The notes below the pieces were generated by a model, which made no database searches, had not been told where the DNA came from, and saw only the letters and a list, made by a program, of their open reading frames with translations. Positions 1-7,339 of a stretch of DNA of 32,513 nucleotides are shown in pieces. The translations under genes and the position numbers were made by a program. How positions within the stretch are numbered: position 1 is the first letter of the stretch; every line of letters starts with the position of its first letter. The DNA comes from an uncultured Burkholderiales bacterium (lineage in GTDB: Bacteria > Pseudomonadota > Gammaproteobacteria > Burkholderiales > Burkholderiaceae_C), in NCBI GenBank assembly GCA_903953985.1, contig CAJBLW010000298.1:1-32513 (forward strand), given 5' to 3'.

Positions 1-93
1 GGATGAGATGTGCATACGAAGGTGATTTATGGATTCAACGATGTTTTTTATCAGTACAGAGAATACATTAATCAACTCTAGGAATATTATCTT

Positions 94-189
94 TTACGCC
101 ATCTGCCCAGCGGCCATACTGGCCGTGACTTTGCTGTAATGCTGATCCAGTGTTTGTATTTCATTTCCGGCCAGAAGTTCCTGAGTGGC
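94..189 (-). pseudogene. Tyrosine recombinase (integrase) C-terminal remnant
   Basis: Reading leftward, this stretch encodes about 31 residues ending in LDQHYSKVTASMAAGQMA and a stop. The HYS-K/H-(V/L)-T pattern followed by an Ala/Met-rich tail is typical of the end of some phage-type tyrosine recombinases, where the Tyr of HYS is the catalytic nucleophile. No start or upstream catalytic domain survives: an in-frame stop lies about 75 bases further upstream, so this is a scar. The position beside a tRNA gene fits, since such integrases commonly use tRNA genes as targets. The rest of bases 1-319 is AT-rich and I see no other gene in it. Family assignment from so short a piece is an inference. 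Confidence 0.45.
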
Positions 190-304
190 TTCGGTGTGCA
201 ACGTCTGTGCTATGGAAGTGAAGCGTAAAAAAATCCATGCACAAGGCGCACCAACTGTCTCCTAACACTGGGCTGCAGCGGCAAGTTCGCTGATTTCTAA
301 CTGC

Positions 305-310
305 TATAAT
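305..310 (+). promoter_or_regulatory. -10 element of the tRNA-Phe promoter
   Basis: A perfect TATAAT hexamer lies 9 bases before the mature tRNA 5' end, placing transcription start close to the tRNA. No good -35 is visible at the expected distance. Confidence 0.55.
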
Positions 311-319
311 TTGCGGCTT

Positions 320-395
320 GGCCTGGTAGCTCAGTCGGTAGAGCAGAGGATTGAAAATCCTTGTGTCGGTGGTTCGATTCCGCCCCGGGCCACCA
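320..395 (+). tRNA. tRNA-Phe (anticodon GAA)
   Basis: This is a complete 76-nt tRNA that carries phenylalanine to the ribosome. The acceptor stem pairs GGCCTGG with CCGGGCC (one U-G pair). The D-arm contains AGCTCAG-TCGGTAGAGC, the anticodon loop reads TTGAAAA with GAA at 353-355, the T-arm contains GGTTCGATTCC, and A73 plus the CCA tail are encoded at 392-395. A TATAAT box sits just upstream and an intrinsic terminator just downstream, so it is a self-contained single-gene unit. It is probably host sequence at the flank of the element. No second copy of its 3' end appears in the window, so an attachment site here cannot be shown. Confidence 0.97.
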
Positions 396-400
396 CTTTC

Positions 401-430
401 AAAGCCCAACCCCTCTCGGTTGGGCTTTTT
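401..430 (+). terminator. Intrinsic terminator of tRNA-Phe
   Basis: AAAGCCCAACC (401-411) pairs with GGTTGGGCTTT (418-428) across a 6-base loop, followed by a T-run to 430. It lies 6 bases after the tRNA CCA. Confidence 0.9.
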
Positions 431-634
431 CACATCTGTGCTTTCCCCACGCTGTGCGGGGATTCCGCCGATTTTGCGTGTGCCACAGGCCATATCGCGC
501 CGGCCAGAAAGCGCCCACCGACCCGCCAAGTTTGACTCTTTTCTGGTCTCTGTTCTCAAAAAATCGGCCAGAACTTCGCCAGCCGAGCACACGCAGAAAC
601 CCTTTCGTGACAAGTGGTTGCCATTGATGCGCCG

Positions 635-682
635 CATCGGGTTCGACGCATGGACCACTTACTGCAATAGTCGAACCCGATG
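635..682. repeat. 13-bp perfect inverted repeat downstream of the leftward operon
   Basis: CATCGGGTTCGAC (635-647) and GTCGAACCCGATG (670-682) are perfect reverse complements around a 22-base centre. It lies 20 bases past the stop of the leftward DUF2188 gene, where a transcription end is expected, but neither side has a T-run. The GGTTCGA core looks like a tRNA T-loop, which is also compatible with an old recombination junction. The rest of 431-701 holds nothing I recognise. Confidence 0.6.
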
Positions 683-701
683 ATTTCAGGGCCAGCGATC
701 A

Positions 702-926
702 TCAGCCCTTGGGCGGGTACGGATCATTGCCGTAGCTGTTGCGCTCGCGGATGCGACCGTTCTCGCCATGAATCAAGACCTCGCTACGCTGGTTGATGGC
801 GATGTCACGAGCGGCCCGTTCGGCCTCGGACTGCGTGCGGTGATGCGAGGTGTCTCGCTGGTTGCCTGCGCCGCGCACAGCCCAGCCGTCGTCGCGCTTC
901 ACTACGTGTTGGTTTTTACCGGCCAT
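702..926 (-). CDS. DUF2188 family small protein
   Basis: A 74-residue protein of unknown function matching the DUF2188 pattern: a KNQHVV start, a central DGWAVRGAGN, a segment of charged helix (EAERAARDIAINQ), and the conserved RERNSYGNDPYPPKG ending. The family is a small alpha/beta fold common in bacteria and mobile elements; no reaction is known. The start is supported by an AAAGGA ribosome site on the minus strand shortly before the ATG. It is the last gene of a leftward set with the two larger unrecognised proteins and ends just before a 13-bp inverted repeat. Whether it works with them or is merely co-transcribed is unknown. Confidence 0.8.
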   Translation of the reverse strand: MAGKNQHVVKRDDGWAVRGAGNQRDTSHHRTQSEAERAARDIAINQRSEVLIHGENGRIRERNSYGNDPYPPKG

Positions 927-982
927 TTCAAAATCCTTTCAAGGTTGGGTGGATGCTGGAAGTCGGGGTATTGGCTGTCGAG

Positions 983-1957
983 TCACCCCCTTTCCAGAAT
1001 CACGAAATCAGGCTTGAGCCAGTAGTGCCCTTTGTCGTCCTTGTCGACGAATGTGGCGTAGACCTGCTTGTGGCGTTTGAAAATTTCTGCCGTCCGGAAG
1101 CTGGCACCAGGTTCAAGGCCCAGCCCCACGGCAATGTGCCGTTTGTGCACTTCGTCGCCATCGGCGTCTTCCAGTATCTTCAGGAAGAGATACACCTGCG
1201 GTGAGAGATTGATCGGCTTACCATCGATCAGTGCCACGCGCTGGGTGTGCATCAGTCGCAGGGACGTCTCCGTCGATTCCTGCACCGGTGCTGGGCGGGT
1301 CAGATATGCTTCAAGGTTCTCGATCACCAGGCCGGATTTGCGGATGTGGGCAATGGCCCGCAGCGGCACCAACAGGCGATCGCCCAAGGCGGTACCGAGC
1401 AAGGACGCAGGCTCTCCCGCCGTGATGATCACCTCAGCGCCGGGCGCCACCAATTGCGCCAGCTTGGCGGCCACTGGATCGGACATCGCACTCAGGCGAC
1501 GTCCAAAGAAAACCGTGTGCCGCCGGCGCCGATGTTCGAACTCACCCAGCCGCCACAAGACGTTGTCGACGATCGGCTCGACGGCATAGCGCGGTGCCAG
1601 CCCCAATCCGGCTGACAACCACTTGGCCAACTTCTGCGGTTGCACCTGCCAATAATGCGCCTGTTGATTCGCCAGACCGACCCAGCCGCATTCCGGGCAA
1701 TAGCCGCGATAGGGTTGCGAATCTGGCGCGGCGTGTGGCTGTGGCCGCATGGCCTCGGTGCCGCACTCCGGGCAGAGGATGTCCAGTGCCCGCTCGCGGC
1801 TGACGGCGATGGCATCCAGGCCCAGCAGATGGCCATAGAACCCGGGCCGGCTCGAAAGCCAGACCGCGTCGGGGGAGATCAGCATGTCTTCACGCTCGAG
1901 CAGGCGGCAGATCTCGGCTAGCCCCTGGTCGTTCATGACCGCGACCGCCTCATTCAT
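983..1957 (-). CDS. Unrecognised protein with zinc ribbon and possible C-terminal winged helix
   Basis: A 324-residue protein that I do not recognise. It has a CxxC pair at residues 62/65 (CPECG) and a second at 87/90 (CPECG), forming a zinc ribbon in the N-terminal third. The last 90 residues (LIDGKPINLSPQVYLFLKIL onward, then a basic helix KRHKQVYATF) could fold as a winged helix, which would make it a DNA-binding regulator. The ATG at 1957 is preferred because a GAAGGAG ribosome site precedes it; the frame stays open further upstream, but that part overlaps the preceding gene in low-complexity Arg/Cys sequence. The start overlaps the end of the 411-residue gene by 8 bases, indicating translational coupling. 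Function is unknown. Confidence 0.7.
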   Translation of the reverse strand: MNEAVAVMNDQGLAEICRLLEREDMLISPDAVWLSSRPGFYGHLLGLDAIAVSRERALDILCPECGTEAMRPQPHAAPDSQPYRGYCPECGWVGLANQQAHYWQVQPQKLAKWLSAGLGLAPRYAVEPIVDNVLWRLGEFEHRRRRHTVFFGRRLSAMSDPVAAKLAQLVAPGAEVIITAGEPASLLGTALGDRLLVPLRAIAHIRKSGLVIENLEAYLTRPAPVQESTETSLRLMHTQRVALIDGKPINLSPQVYLFLKILEDADGDEVHKRHIAVGLGLEPGASFRTAEIFKRHKQVYATFVDKDDKGHYWLKPDFVILERG

Positions 1958-3185
1958 GCATGACTCCTTCGGCCTCCTCCGCCAGCTTGGCCGTCGCGGG
2001 TGACTGCATGACACCCGGTGCGCGCAGCAGCGATTCCACCAGGCGGGCATCAGCCTCTTCCATGTCGCGCAGATTGCTGATCCCACTTTGCTTGAGATCG
2101 ATGTGCAGCACACGGCTGGCTTTGCCGGGCTGCAACGGCTCGAAGTAAAGCGAGACCACGGCGTCGATGATGTTGAAGCCTTGTCCCATCAGGATGGGAC
2201 TGATTTGCTGAGCAGAGAGACAGGCCAGCACATCGGGCGCATCTTTCTCCCCCGGCGGCTTGATCTGGTAGTCGCAGATCGGGGGATGGATGGCCCGCAC
2301 TTTCGCCTGTGACAAACGGATGCGCTCAACCCGGTGTGCCGCCAGGTCACATTCGCTGTCATCGAAAAGCTCGAAGCCATCCCGCAGACGGTTCAGTAAA
2401 AACATCGGCTTCTCGATGTCCTGGGGCTGCAGCACCTGCTTGAATACATGCTTGCCGAGGTGCTCCAGCAAGGTCTGCTGTGTCTTTGCACCACCGGGCG
2501 CCAGCACATCAATCACCCCGCTGGCCGGGTAGATGACGACATCCATGGCCATGGGTGGTCTGACGTCACGCCAGTGCGCCCGGTTGTCGTCGCCAAATTC
2601 CAGCTGACGCTGGGCGTTGTCCTCAATGAGGATGCCCAGTTGCACGCCACCATCCAGATGCCGGTCCAAGGTGTCGATCTGACAGGCGCGCGGCGTCCCC
2701 TTGCGCGGCGTGAATGCGGTGGCCAGTGCCACCTCGAGGGCGCGAATGTCTTCCTGGCCACGGAACAGCGCATCGACGGGCGGCACCTGCAAGCGTTTCC
2801 ACCCACGCTTGCCAATGCGCAGGCTCACCGCGTAGATGGCCTCGGCCGTGGCGAACAGGTCAGGCCAGTTGGCCATGACCCACAAGGCGCGCTCGGCATC
2901 GCTGGAGAATTTCGTGAAATCCTCATGGATCGCGGAGTCCGGTGGGGCGGTGTTGCGCAGGGCATCGACACCACGCCCGTTGGCCAAGTCGTGCACGCGC
3001 CGCAATTCGGCATAGACGGCTTCACCCTGTGCCGCAGGCAAGGCATCGATGATGTCGATGACGCTGCTGATCAGATTGTCACCGGCAAGCTGGTCAGGCA
3101 GTTCCAGCTTGCGAGACTGAAAGTAAAACTCCCAAGTCCGTGCAGGGATTTGGCGGATGAGTTGACGGTAGTTGAAGGCGGCCAT
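1950..3185 (-). CDS. Unrecognised 411-residue protein, divergent from the XRE/ImmA pair
   Basis: First gene of the leftward operon; I do not recognise a family. It is a soluble protein with no signal peptide or membrane helix. The N-terminus is basic and helical (YRQLIRQIPARTWEFYFQSR) and the rest is mixed, rich in charged residues, without an obvious nucleotide-binding or metal motif. The start is supported by an AAGGA site before the ATG at 3185. Its stop overlaps the start of the zinc-ribbon gene (shared ATGAATGA), so the two are probably made together. It is transcribed away from the XRE/ImmA pair across a shared 267-base spacer, so control by that pair is plausible but inferred. Confidence 0.75.
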   Translation of the reverse strand: MAAFNYRQLIRQIPARTWEFYFQSRKLELPDQLAGDNLISSVIDIIDALPAAQGEAVYAELRRVHDLANGRGVDALRNTAPPDSAIHEDFTKFSSDAERALWVMANWPDLFATAEAIYAVSLRIGKRGWKRLQVPPVDALFRGQEDIRALEVALATAFTPRKGTPRACQIDTLDRHLDGGVQLGILIEDNAQRQLEFGDDNRAHWRDVRPPMAMDVVIYPASGVIDVLAPGGAKTQQTLLEHLGKHVFKQVLQPQDIEKPMFLLNRLRDGFELFDDSECDLAAHRVERIRLSQAKVRAIHPPICDYQIKPPGEKDAPDVLACLSAQQISPILMGQGFNIIDAVVSLYFEPLQPGKASRVLHIDLKQSGISNLRDMEEADARLVESLLRAPGVMQSPATAKLAEEAEGVMHE

Positions 3186-3452
3186 CTTGTTTTTCCTTTT
3201 TGCTGGGCCGCCGTGCCGATGACTTCTTGTGTGCGCGAGAGGCCTGGGTTGGTTACACTGTTCTCAACACCGTATCGCACAACAAAGCAAAATGTATTTG
3301 TTCGCTATATCGGGTGTTTGATGGAATTTAATGGTGGATGATTGTGTTGTCAAGTCGGTGCGGATTCGTTCGAAATAACGTAATATCTCGGTCTGTGCAA
3401 AACGCTACCCGTCCCCCTGTTCGCGTGGGGCTGAGAGAACACAGGAGAAACC
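3186..3452. promoter_or_regulatory. Divergent intergenic control region
   Basis: This AT-richer 267-base spacer separates two divergent operons and must hold both promoters. On the + strand TTGTCA (3347-3352) is followed 17 bases later by TCGAAA (3370-3375), a weak promoter match, and a TAATAT lies at 3381-3386. The related words GTTCGCTATA (near 3300) and GTTCGAAATA (near 3368) could be half-operators. None of these is strong enough to call alone; AGGAG at 3443-3447 is the ribosome site of the XRE gene. Confidence 0.4.
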
Positions 3453-3779
3453 GTGGCAACCCCACTGGGTGACAAAATTCGCAGGCTGCGCCGTGAGCAG
3501 AAGTTGAGTCTCGACGCACTGGCCGCCGCCGCCGGCATGAGCAAGAGCTATCTGTGGGAGTTGGAGAACAACGACGATGCCAACCCCACCATGGAAAAAC
3601 TGGCCAGCATCGCCGCCGTCTTGAACGTCACGCCTGAGTTTCTGGCGCACAACGAACAGGCCGATCAGCCCGAGGACGCCTTTGACAAGGCGTTCTTTCG
3701 GAACTACAAGACGCTCAAGCCCGAGACCAAGCATCAGCTCCTTGAGATCCTGAAGACCCTCAAGAAAACCCAAGGATGA
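3453..3779 (+). CDS. XRE-family HTH transcriptional regulator
   Basis: A 108-residue cytoplasmic DNA-binding protein. Residues 5-60 form a Cro/CI-type helix-turn-helix (KIRRLRREQKLSLDALAAAA, then GMSKSYLWELEN and the conserved PTMEKLASIAAVL). The C-terminal 40 residues are charged and helical, probably for dimerisation. It uses a GTG start at 3453 with AGGAG 5 bases upstream. Its stop overlaps the ATG of the metallopeptidase gene (ATGA). In ICEBs1 and related elements such a repressor (ImmR) is inactivated by its partner ImmA. By analogy this is the likely immunity or lysogeny switch, or the controller of the divergent operon. Confidence 0.9.
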   Translation: MATPLGDKIRRLRREQKLSLDALAAAAGMSKSYLWELENNDDANPTMEKLASIAAVLNVTPEFLAHNEQADQPEDAFDKAFFRNYKTLKPETKHQLLEILKTLKKTQG

Positions 3780-4729
3780 GTGCCCCGCCCAACAAGCCGG
3801 CACCTTGGGCCAACCGGCTGAACAAGCTCTTAGATCAGTTTCACGCCGTCCATGGTGGCGACCGATTCCCGGTCGATGTGGAAGCGCTGATTCGGGAAGT
3901 GCCGGGCACTTTCCAGACCGGCGAGCCGATCACCATTCAGGGCGAGGCGATGGACCCGGAGTTCGAGGGGGCGCTGTTCAACCTGAATACCGATACGCCG
4001 GGCAAGGGCAACTGGGCCATCATCTACAACCAGGCGATCAGCTCACCGGGGCGAATCCGCTTCACGCTGGCACACGAGCTGGGGCATTACCTGGTGCATC
4101 GCCATCTGCAGACGTCTTTCAACTGCAGCGAGGTGGACACCACTCAGTGGGACAGCGACGAGCGGAAGATTGAGTCCGAAGCGAACACCTTTGCGTCGTA
4201 CCTGCTGATGCCTGCCGACGATTATCGTCGGCAAATTCAAGGTGTGACCATCGATCTGGATGTGCTCGGCGCGTGTGCAGATCGGTATGGTGTGTCCATG
4301 ACGTCGGCAATTCTCAAGTGGCTGGAGCTCACGCCCCAGCGTGCGGTGCTGGTCATGTCCCAGAATGGGGGCGTTCAGTGGGCTTGCGGCAGTGAGTCAG
4401 GCAAGTGGCTCTCCATGCATCTGAACAAACGGCTGGCCAACGGTCAGCGACGGCCACTGCCTGCCAGGAGTGCCACACGTTTGGGCACGGACACCAACGT
4501 CGATCGGCTGGGCACGTCGATCGATGCGAGCATCTGGTTTCCGCAGGAGCCCGAGGGCATGGTGGCGCGGGAGATGCGCATCGCGTCTGATTTCTACCGT
4601 CAAACGATGACGCTGCTGGTCCTACCGCCCGAGGTCAAGCCCTGGGAGCGCGACAAGATGGATGACGACGATGGCCTTGAAAACACCTTCGATCGTTTCG
4701 TGCGTAACGGTCAGCCGCCAGTGCGCTGA
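3776..4729 (+). CDS. ImmA/IrrE-family metallopeptidase
   Basis: A 317-residue zinc peptidase. The HExxH motif is at residues 100-104 (AHELGHYLVH), and the downstream ESEANTFASYLLMP (about 133-146) supplies the third ligand, a family hallmark. The C-terminal 150 residues lack a recognised domain and may sense a signal. Family members (ImmA, IrrE) cleave partner XRE repressors after DNA damage or another signal. The ATG at 3776 overlaps the XRE stop by 4 bases, so the two proteins are translationally coupled and very likely partners. The identity of the substrate is inferred from this pairing. Confidence 0.9.
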   Translation: MSAPPNKPAPWANRLNKLLDQFHAVHGGDRFPVDVEALIREVPGTFQTGEPITIQGEAMDPEFEGALFNLNTDTPGKGNWAIIYNQAISSPGRIRFTLAHELGHYLVHRHLQTSFNCSEVDTTQWDSDERKIESEANTFASYLLMPADDYRRQIQGVTIDLDVLGACADRYGVSMTSAILKWLELTPQRAVLVMSQNGGVQWACGSESGKWLSMHLNKRLANGQRRPLPARSATRLGTDTNVDRLGTSIDASIWFPQEPEGMVAREMRIASDFYRQTMTLLVLPPEVKPWERDKMDDDDGLENTFDRFVRNGQPPVR

Positions 4730-4769
4730 CGGCACGGCAATTCCGACGGTGTTTTTTGGAGACCTGTGT

Positions 4770-5096
4770 ATGCAATTACCCGCTGATATTCACACGTGGC
4801 TGAAGGTTTTAGGCGCACTCACTACTGGCATTGGTTCCATCTTGTTGGCATGGCGGGTAAAGGCAATCCTCAAGTGGGTTGTTTACTGCCTGGTGGCCCA
4901 CGAACAGTCTATCGATCAGTTGGCCAGGATCGCTGCCAATCAACGGCAAAGCGACCCTATCGTTGGCGGCGTAACCAAACATCTGCTCGACATCGAAAGT
5001 AAACTTGGCTTCGTCCTTTTGATCTTGGGTTTTGCGCTTTTGGGCGTTGGCATGCTGACCACTGCGGCGAGCTATTTCGTGGCTACCGGCCTCTGA
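4770..5096 (+). CDS. Small membrane protein with two predicted helices
   Basis: A 108-residue protein with a hydrophobic segment near residues 10-40 (VLGALTTGIGSILLAW and following) and a second near 80-108 (LGFVLLILGFALLGVG, then TTAASYF), separated by a polar, Gln-rich loop. It has no recognised domain. The frame stays open upstream, but the ATG at 4770 is preferred because TTGGAG precedes it and the upstream part overlaps the peptidase gene with unlikely sequence. It follows the XRE/ImmA operon by 40 bases. It could be an effector or membrane sensor of that locus or an unrelated cargo gene. Confidence 0.6.
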   Translation: MQLPADIHTWLKVLGALTTGIGSILLAWRVKAILKWVVYCLVAHEQSIDQLARIAANQRQSDPIVGGVTKHLLDIESKLGFVLLILGFALLGVGMLTTAASYFVATGL

Positions 5097-5190
5097 TTGG
5101 CGATTACCCGCATTCGTCCGCAATTCCCTGCTCGGAATTCCTGTGGCTTGCCGGTGAAATGGTGGCAGTTTTTCATCATGAAAGCCTGCC

Positions 5191-5427
5191 ATGACACCTC
5201 TCGAACACCCTTCCAAATCCGCCCACCGCGATACTCCTGAGCTTGGGCGCTCGCCTTGCCAGGAAATCGCTCAGTTGCTCGCTGCCGGCATTCTCCGGGC
5301 ACGCACAGGCTCTGCTATGGCGAGCCCGTGTCAGCACGAAGCCACGGCTGGCGAGATATCGCTTGGCTTCACTGGCCACCAGCGCGTTCATACGAACCCG
5401 TCTCAACAAGAAGGAGTTTTCGTATGA
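5191..5427 (+). CDS. Possible short ORF upstream of DUF2924
   Basis: A possible 78-residue protein with a helical middle (CQEIAQLLAAGILRARTG), resembling small proteins often seen in front of DUF2924 genes. Its stop overlaps the DUF2924 ATG (ATGA), as would be expected in this tightly packed cassette. Against it: no good ribosome site precedes the ATG, and its last third is shared with the promoter-like repeat at 5363-5391, which would then lie inside coding sequence. If it is not translated, 5097-5423 is a long leader that also contains a 6-bp hairpin (AATTCC/GGAATT, 5122-5139). Confidence 0.4.
   Translation: MTPLEHPSKSAHRDTPELGRSPCQEIAQLLAAGILRARTGSAMASPCQHEATAGEISLGFTGHQRVHTNPSQQEGVFV
5363..5391 (+). 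promoter_or_regulatory. Five-copy promoter-like repeat, copy 1 (integration cassette)
   Basis: TTGGCT at 5363-5368, then 17 bases ending in CAGCGC, then GTTCAT at 5386-5391. The hexamers and spacing fit -35 and -10 elements. The DUF2924 ATG lies 32 bases downstream, with AAGGAG at 5411-5416 between. The other copies are at 10001, 23843, 24201 and 25851. Confidence 0.6.
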
Positions 5428-5894
5428 CGACACACGCAAGCAAAGAAACGGTCGCCGCGCGTCTCGCGCAATTGCCCTACCTGCCGATGGAAAACATCTG
5501 GGCGCTCTGGGATCAGTATTTTGATCGTCGCCCTGGCCACCATCACCGCACCTGGCTTGAAAGTCGGCTGGCTTACAAGATTCAGGAAGAGGCGTTTGGT
5601 GCCATGTCCTCATCGCTCAAGCGCCGCCTGGAAAAAATCGGTGAGACCGGCGAGGTGCCCAACCAGAAGCGCAGAGCAGAAAACCAGCTGGCGCCGGGTG
5701 CCACCCTGGTCCGCGAATACAACGGCATTGCCCATCAGGTCAAAGTCCTGGACGATGGGCGTTTCGAATACCAGGCCCGTGCCTACAAAAGCTTGTCTGG
5801 GGCGGCCAAGGCCATTACCGGCACCGCCTGGTCGGGACCGGCATTCTTCGGACTGCGCCAACCCGCGCCCAAGCGTCAGGGGGCATTGGCATGA
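5424..5894 (+). CDS. DUF2924 family protein, recombinase partner
   Basis: A 156-residue protein that I assign to DUF2924 from the LESRLAYKIQEEAFG segment, the LAPGATLVREYNG motif, and the ending FEYQARAYKSLSGAAKAITG, where the YxSLSxAAKxITG pattern is characteristic. The family almost always precedes a large serine recombinase, and a directionality or accessory role in integration has to be inferred from that. The ATG at 5424 has a strong AAGGAG site 7 bases upstream; frames open further upstream are less likely. Its stop overlaps the recombinase start (ATGA at 5891). Copy 1 of the promoter-like repeat lies just upstream. Confidence 0.85.
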   Translation: MTTHASKETVAARLAQLPYLPMENIWALWDQYFDRRPGHHHRTWLESRLAYKIQEEAFGAMSSSLKRRLEKIGETGEVPNQKRRAENQLAPGATLVREYNGIAHQVKVLDDGRFEYQARAYKSLSGAAKAITGTAWSGPAFFGLRQPAPKRQGALA

Positions 5895-7339
5895 GAAGAC
5901 CTGTCCATCACTCCAATACGCAAACGCCTGCCACTACACCCAAGCGGCGCTGTGCGGTCTACACCCGAAAGTCCACCGATGAAGGCTTGGACATGGAATA
6001 CAACAGCCTGGAGGCGCAGCGTGATGCGGGGCTTGCCTACATTGCCAGCCAGCGCCATGAAGGTTGGATCGCTGTGGCCGATGGTTATGACGACGGTGGC
6101 TTCTCGGGTGGCAACATGGAGCGGCCCGCGCTGCGCCGATTGATGGCTGACATCGAGGACGGAAAGATCGACATCGTCGTGGTCTACAAAATCGACCGCC
6201 TCACGCGCAGCCTGCCGGATTTCGCGCGACTGGTGGAAGTCTTTGATCGGCACGGAGTCTCGTTCGTGTCTGTGACCCAGCAGTTCAACACCACGACGTC
6301 GATGGGACGCCTGACGCTCAACATCCTGCTGTCTTTTGCCCAGTTCGAACGTGAGGTCACCGGCGAGCGCATCCGCGACAAGATTGCCGCCAGCAAGGCC
6401 AAGGGGATGTGGATGGGCGGCGTGCCTCCCTTGGGCTATGACGTCAAGGATCGCAAGCTGGTCGTCAACGAAAGGGAGGCGGCTCTGGTGCGCGAGATCT
6501 TCATGCGTTACGCGGAGCATGGATCAGCCGCGCGTCTGGTGCGCGAACTCCAGGTTGAAGGCCACACCACCAAGTCCTGGGAGACCCAGACCGGTAAGTT
6601 CCACCACGGTCGGATCATTGATCAGCAGTACCTGTTCAAGCTGATGCGCAATCGTCTGTACCTGGGTGAGATCACGCACAAGGGCGAGGTTTTCAAAGGC
6701 CAACACCAGCCCATCATCTCGACGGCGCAATGGGAGGCGGTCGACGCCATCGTTGCGCAACGCAAGCGCAGCACGACCCGTGACCGCTACAACGAGACCC
6801 CGGCGCTGCTGGCGGGATTCCTCTATGCCCCCGACGGCCAGCGCATGCTGCCTACATACACGCAGAAGAAAAACGGCAAGCGGTACCACTACTACGTTCC
6901 CTACCTGGAAAAGCGCCAGACCGCTGGTGCATCACGCATCCCTGGGCAGCGCAGCATGGGGCCCATGCCGGCCGCTGAAATCGAATCAGCTGTGCTGATG
7001 CAGGTCCTGCGCGTGTTGCAGGAGCCCGAGATGATCATCGGCGTGTGGCGCGAAGTGCTGGCAATGCAGGAGCAACCCGGACTCGATGAAGCCATGATCG
7101 TGGTGGCCATGCGCCGTATCGGTGACATCTGGGCGCAGATGTTCCCGGTGGAGCAGCACCGCATCATGCGGCTGCTGATCGAGCGTGTGCAACTGCACCC
7201 GAATGGCCTCGACATTGTCTGGCGTGAAGACGGATGGCACCGATTCCGGCGTGAACTGGCCCAGCACCCCTTTGTGGTGGAGCAGAAAGATGCGCCCGCC
7301 ATGGGGCGCCTCGGCCATGATGAAGAGGTGATGGCATGA
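5891..7339 (+). CDS. Large serine recombinase (integrase)
   Basis: A 482-residue site-specific recombinase that would integrate and excise the element. The N-terminal resolvase domain (about 15-165) has the catalytic serine at residue 28 (YTRKSTDEG) and the arginine-containing active-site motif near 100-110 (IDRLTRSLPDF). A recombinase domain follows (about 175-290; GVPPLGYDVKDRKLVVNE marks its start). The position usually filled by a Cys4 zinc ribbon reads LLAGFLYAPDGQRM without cysteines, as in other DUF2924-linked recombinases. The C-terminus is helical. It is overlapped by 4 bases with genes on both sides. Serine integrases need no tRNA target, so the att site is probably elsewhere than tRNA-Phe. 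Confidence 0.93.
   Translation: MRRPVHHSNTQTPATTPKRRCAVYTRKSTDEGLDMEYNSLEAQRDAGLAYIASQRHEGWIAVADGYDDGGFSGGNMERPALRRLMADIEDGKIDIVVVYKIDRLTRSLPDFARLVEVFDRHGVSFVSVTQQFNTTTSMGRLTLNILLSFAQFEREVTGERIRDKIAASKAKGMWMGGVPPLGYDVKDRKLVVNEREAALVREIFMRYAEHGSAARLVRELQVEGHTTKSWETQTGKFHHGRIIDQQYLFKLMRNRLYLGEITHKGEVFKGQHQPIISTAQWEAVDAIVAQRKRSTTRDRYNETPALLAGFLYAPDGQRMLPTYTQKKNGKRYHYYVPYLEKRQTAGASRIPGQRSMGPMPAAEIESAVLMQVLRVLQEPEMIIGVWREVLAMQEQPGLDEAMIVVAMRRIGDIWAQMFPVEQHRIMRLLIERVQLHPNGLDIVWREDGWHRFRRELAQHPFVVEQKDAPAMGRLGHDEEVMA

Noticed and set aside
320-395. tRNA-Phe as the attachment site of the present element
   Set aside because: The integrase here is a serine recombinase, which does not usually target tRNA genes, and no repeat of the tRNA 3' end is visible in the window.
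161-658. 165-codon open frame on the minus strand across the tRNA-Phe
   Set aside because: It reads antisense through the tRNA and its terminator; the resulting sequence is a known kind of spurious protein produced by tRNA regions.
2448-3341. 297-codon open frame on the plus strand
   Set aside because: It is the antisense of the leftward 411-residue gene and the divergent promoter region, with no domain features and no ribosome site.
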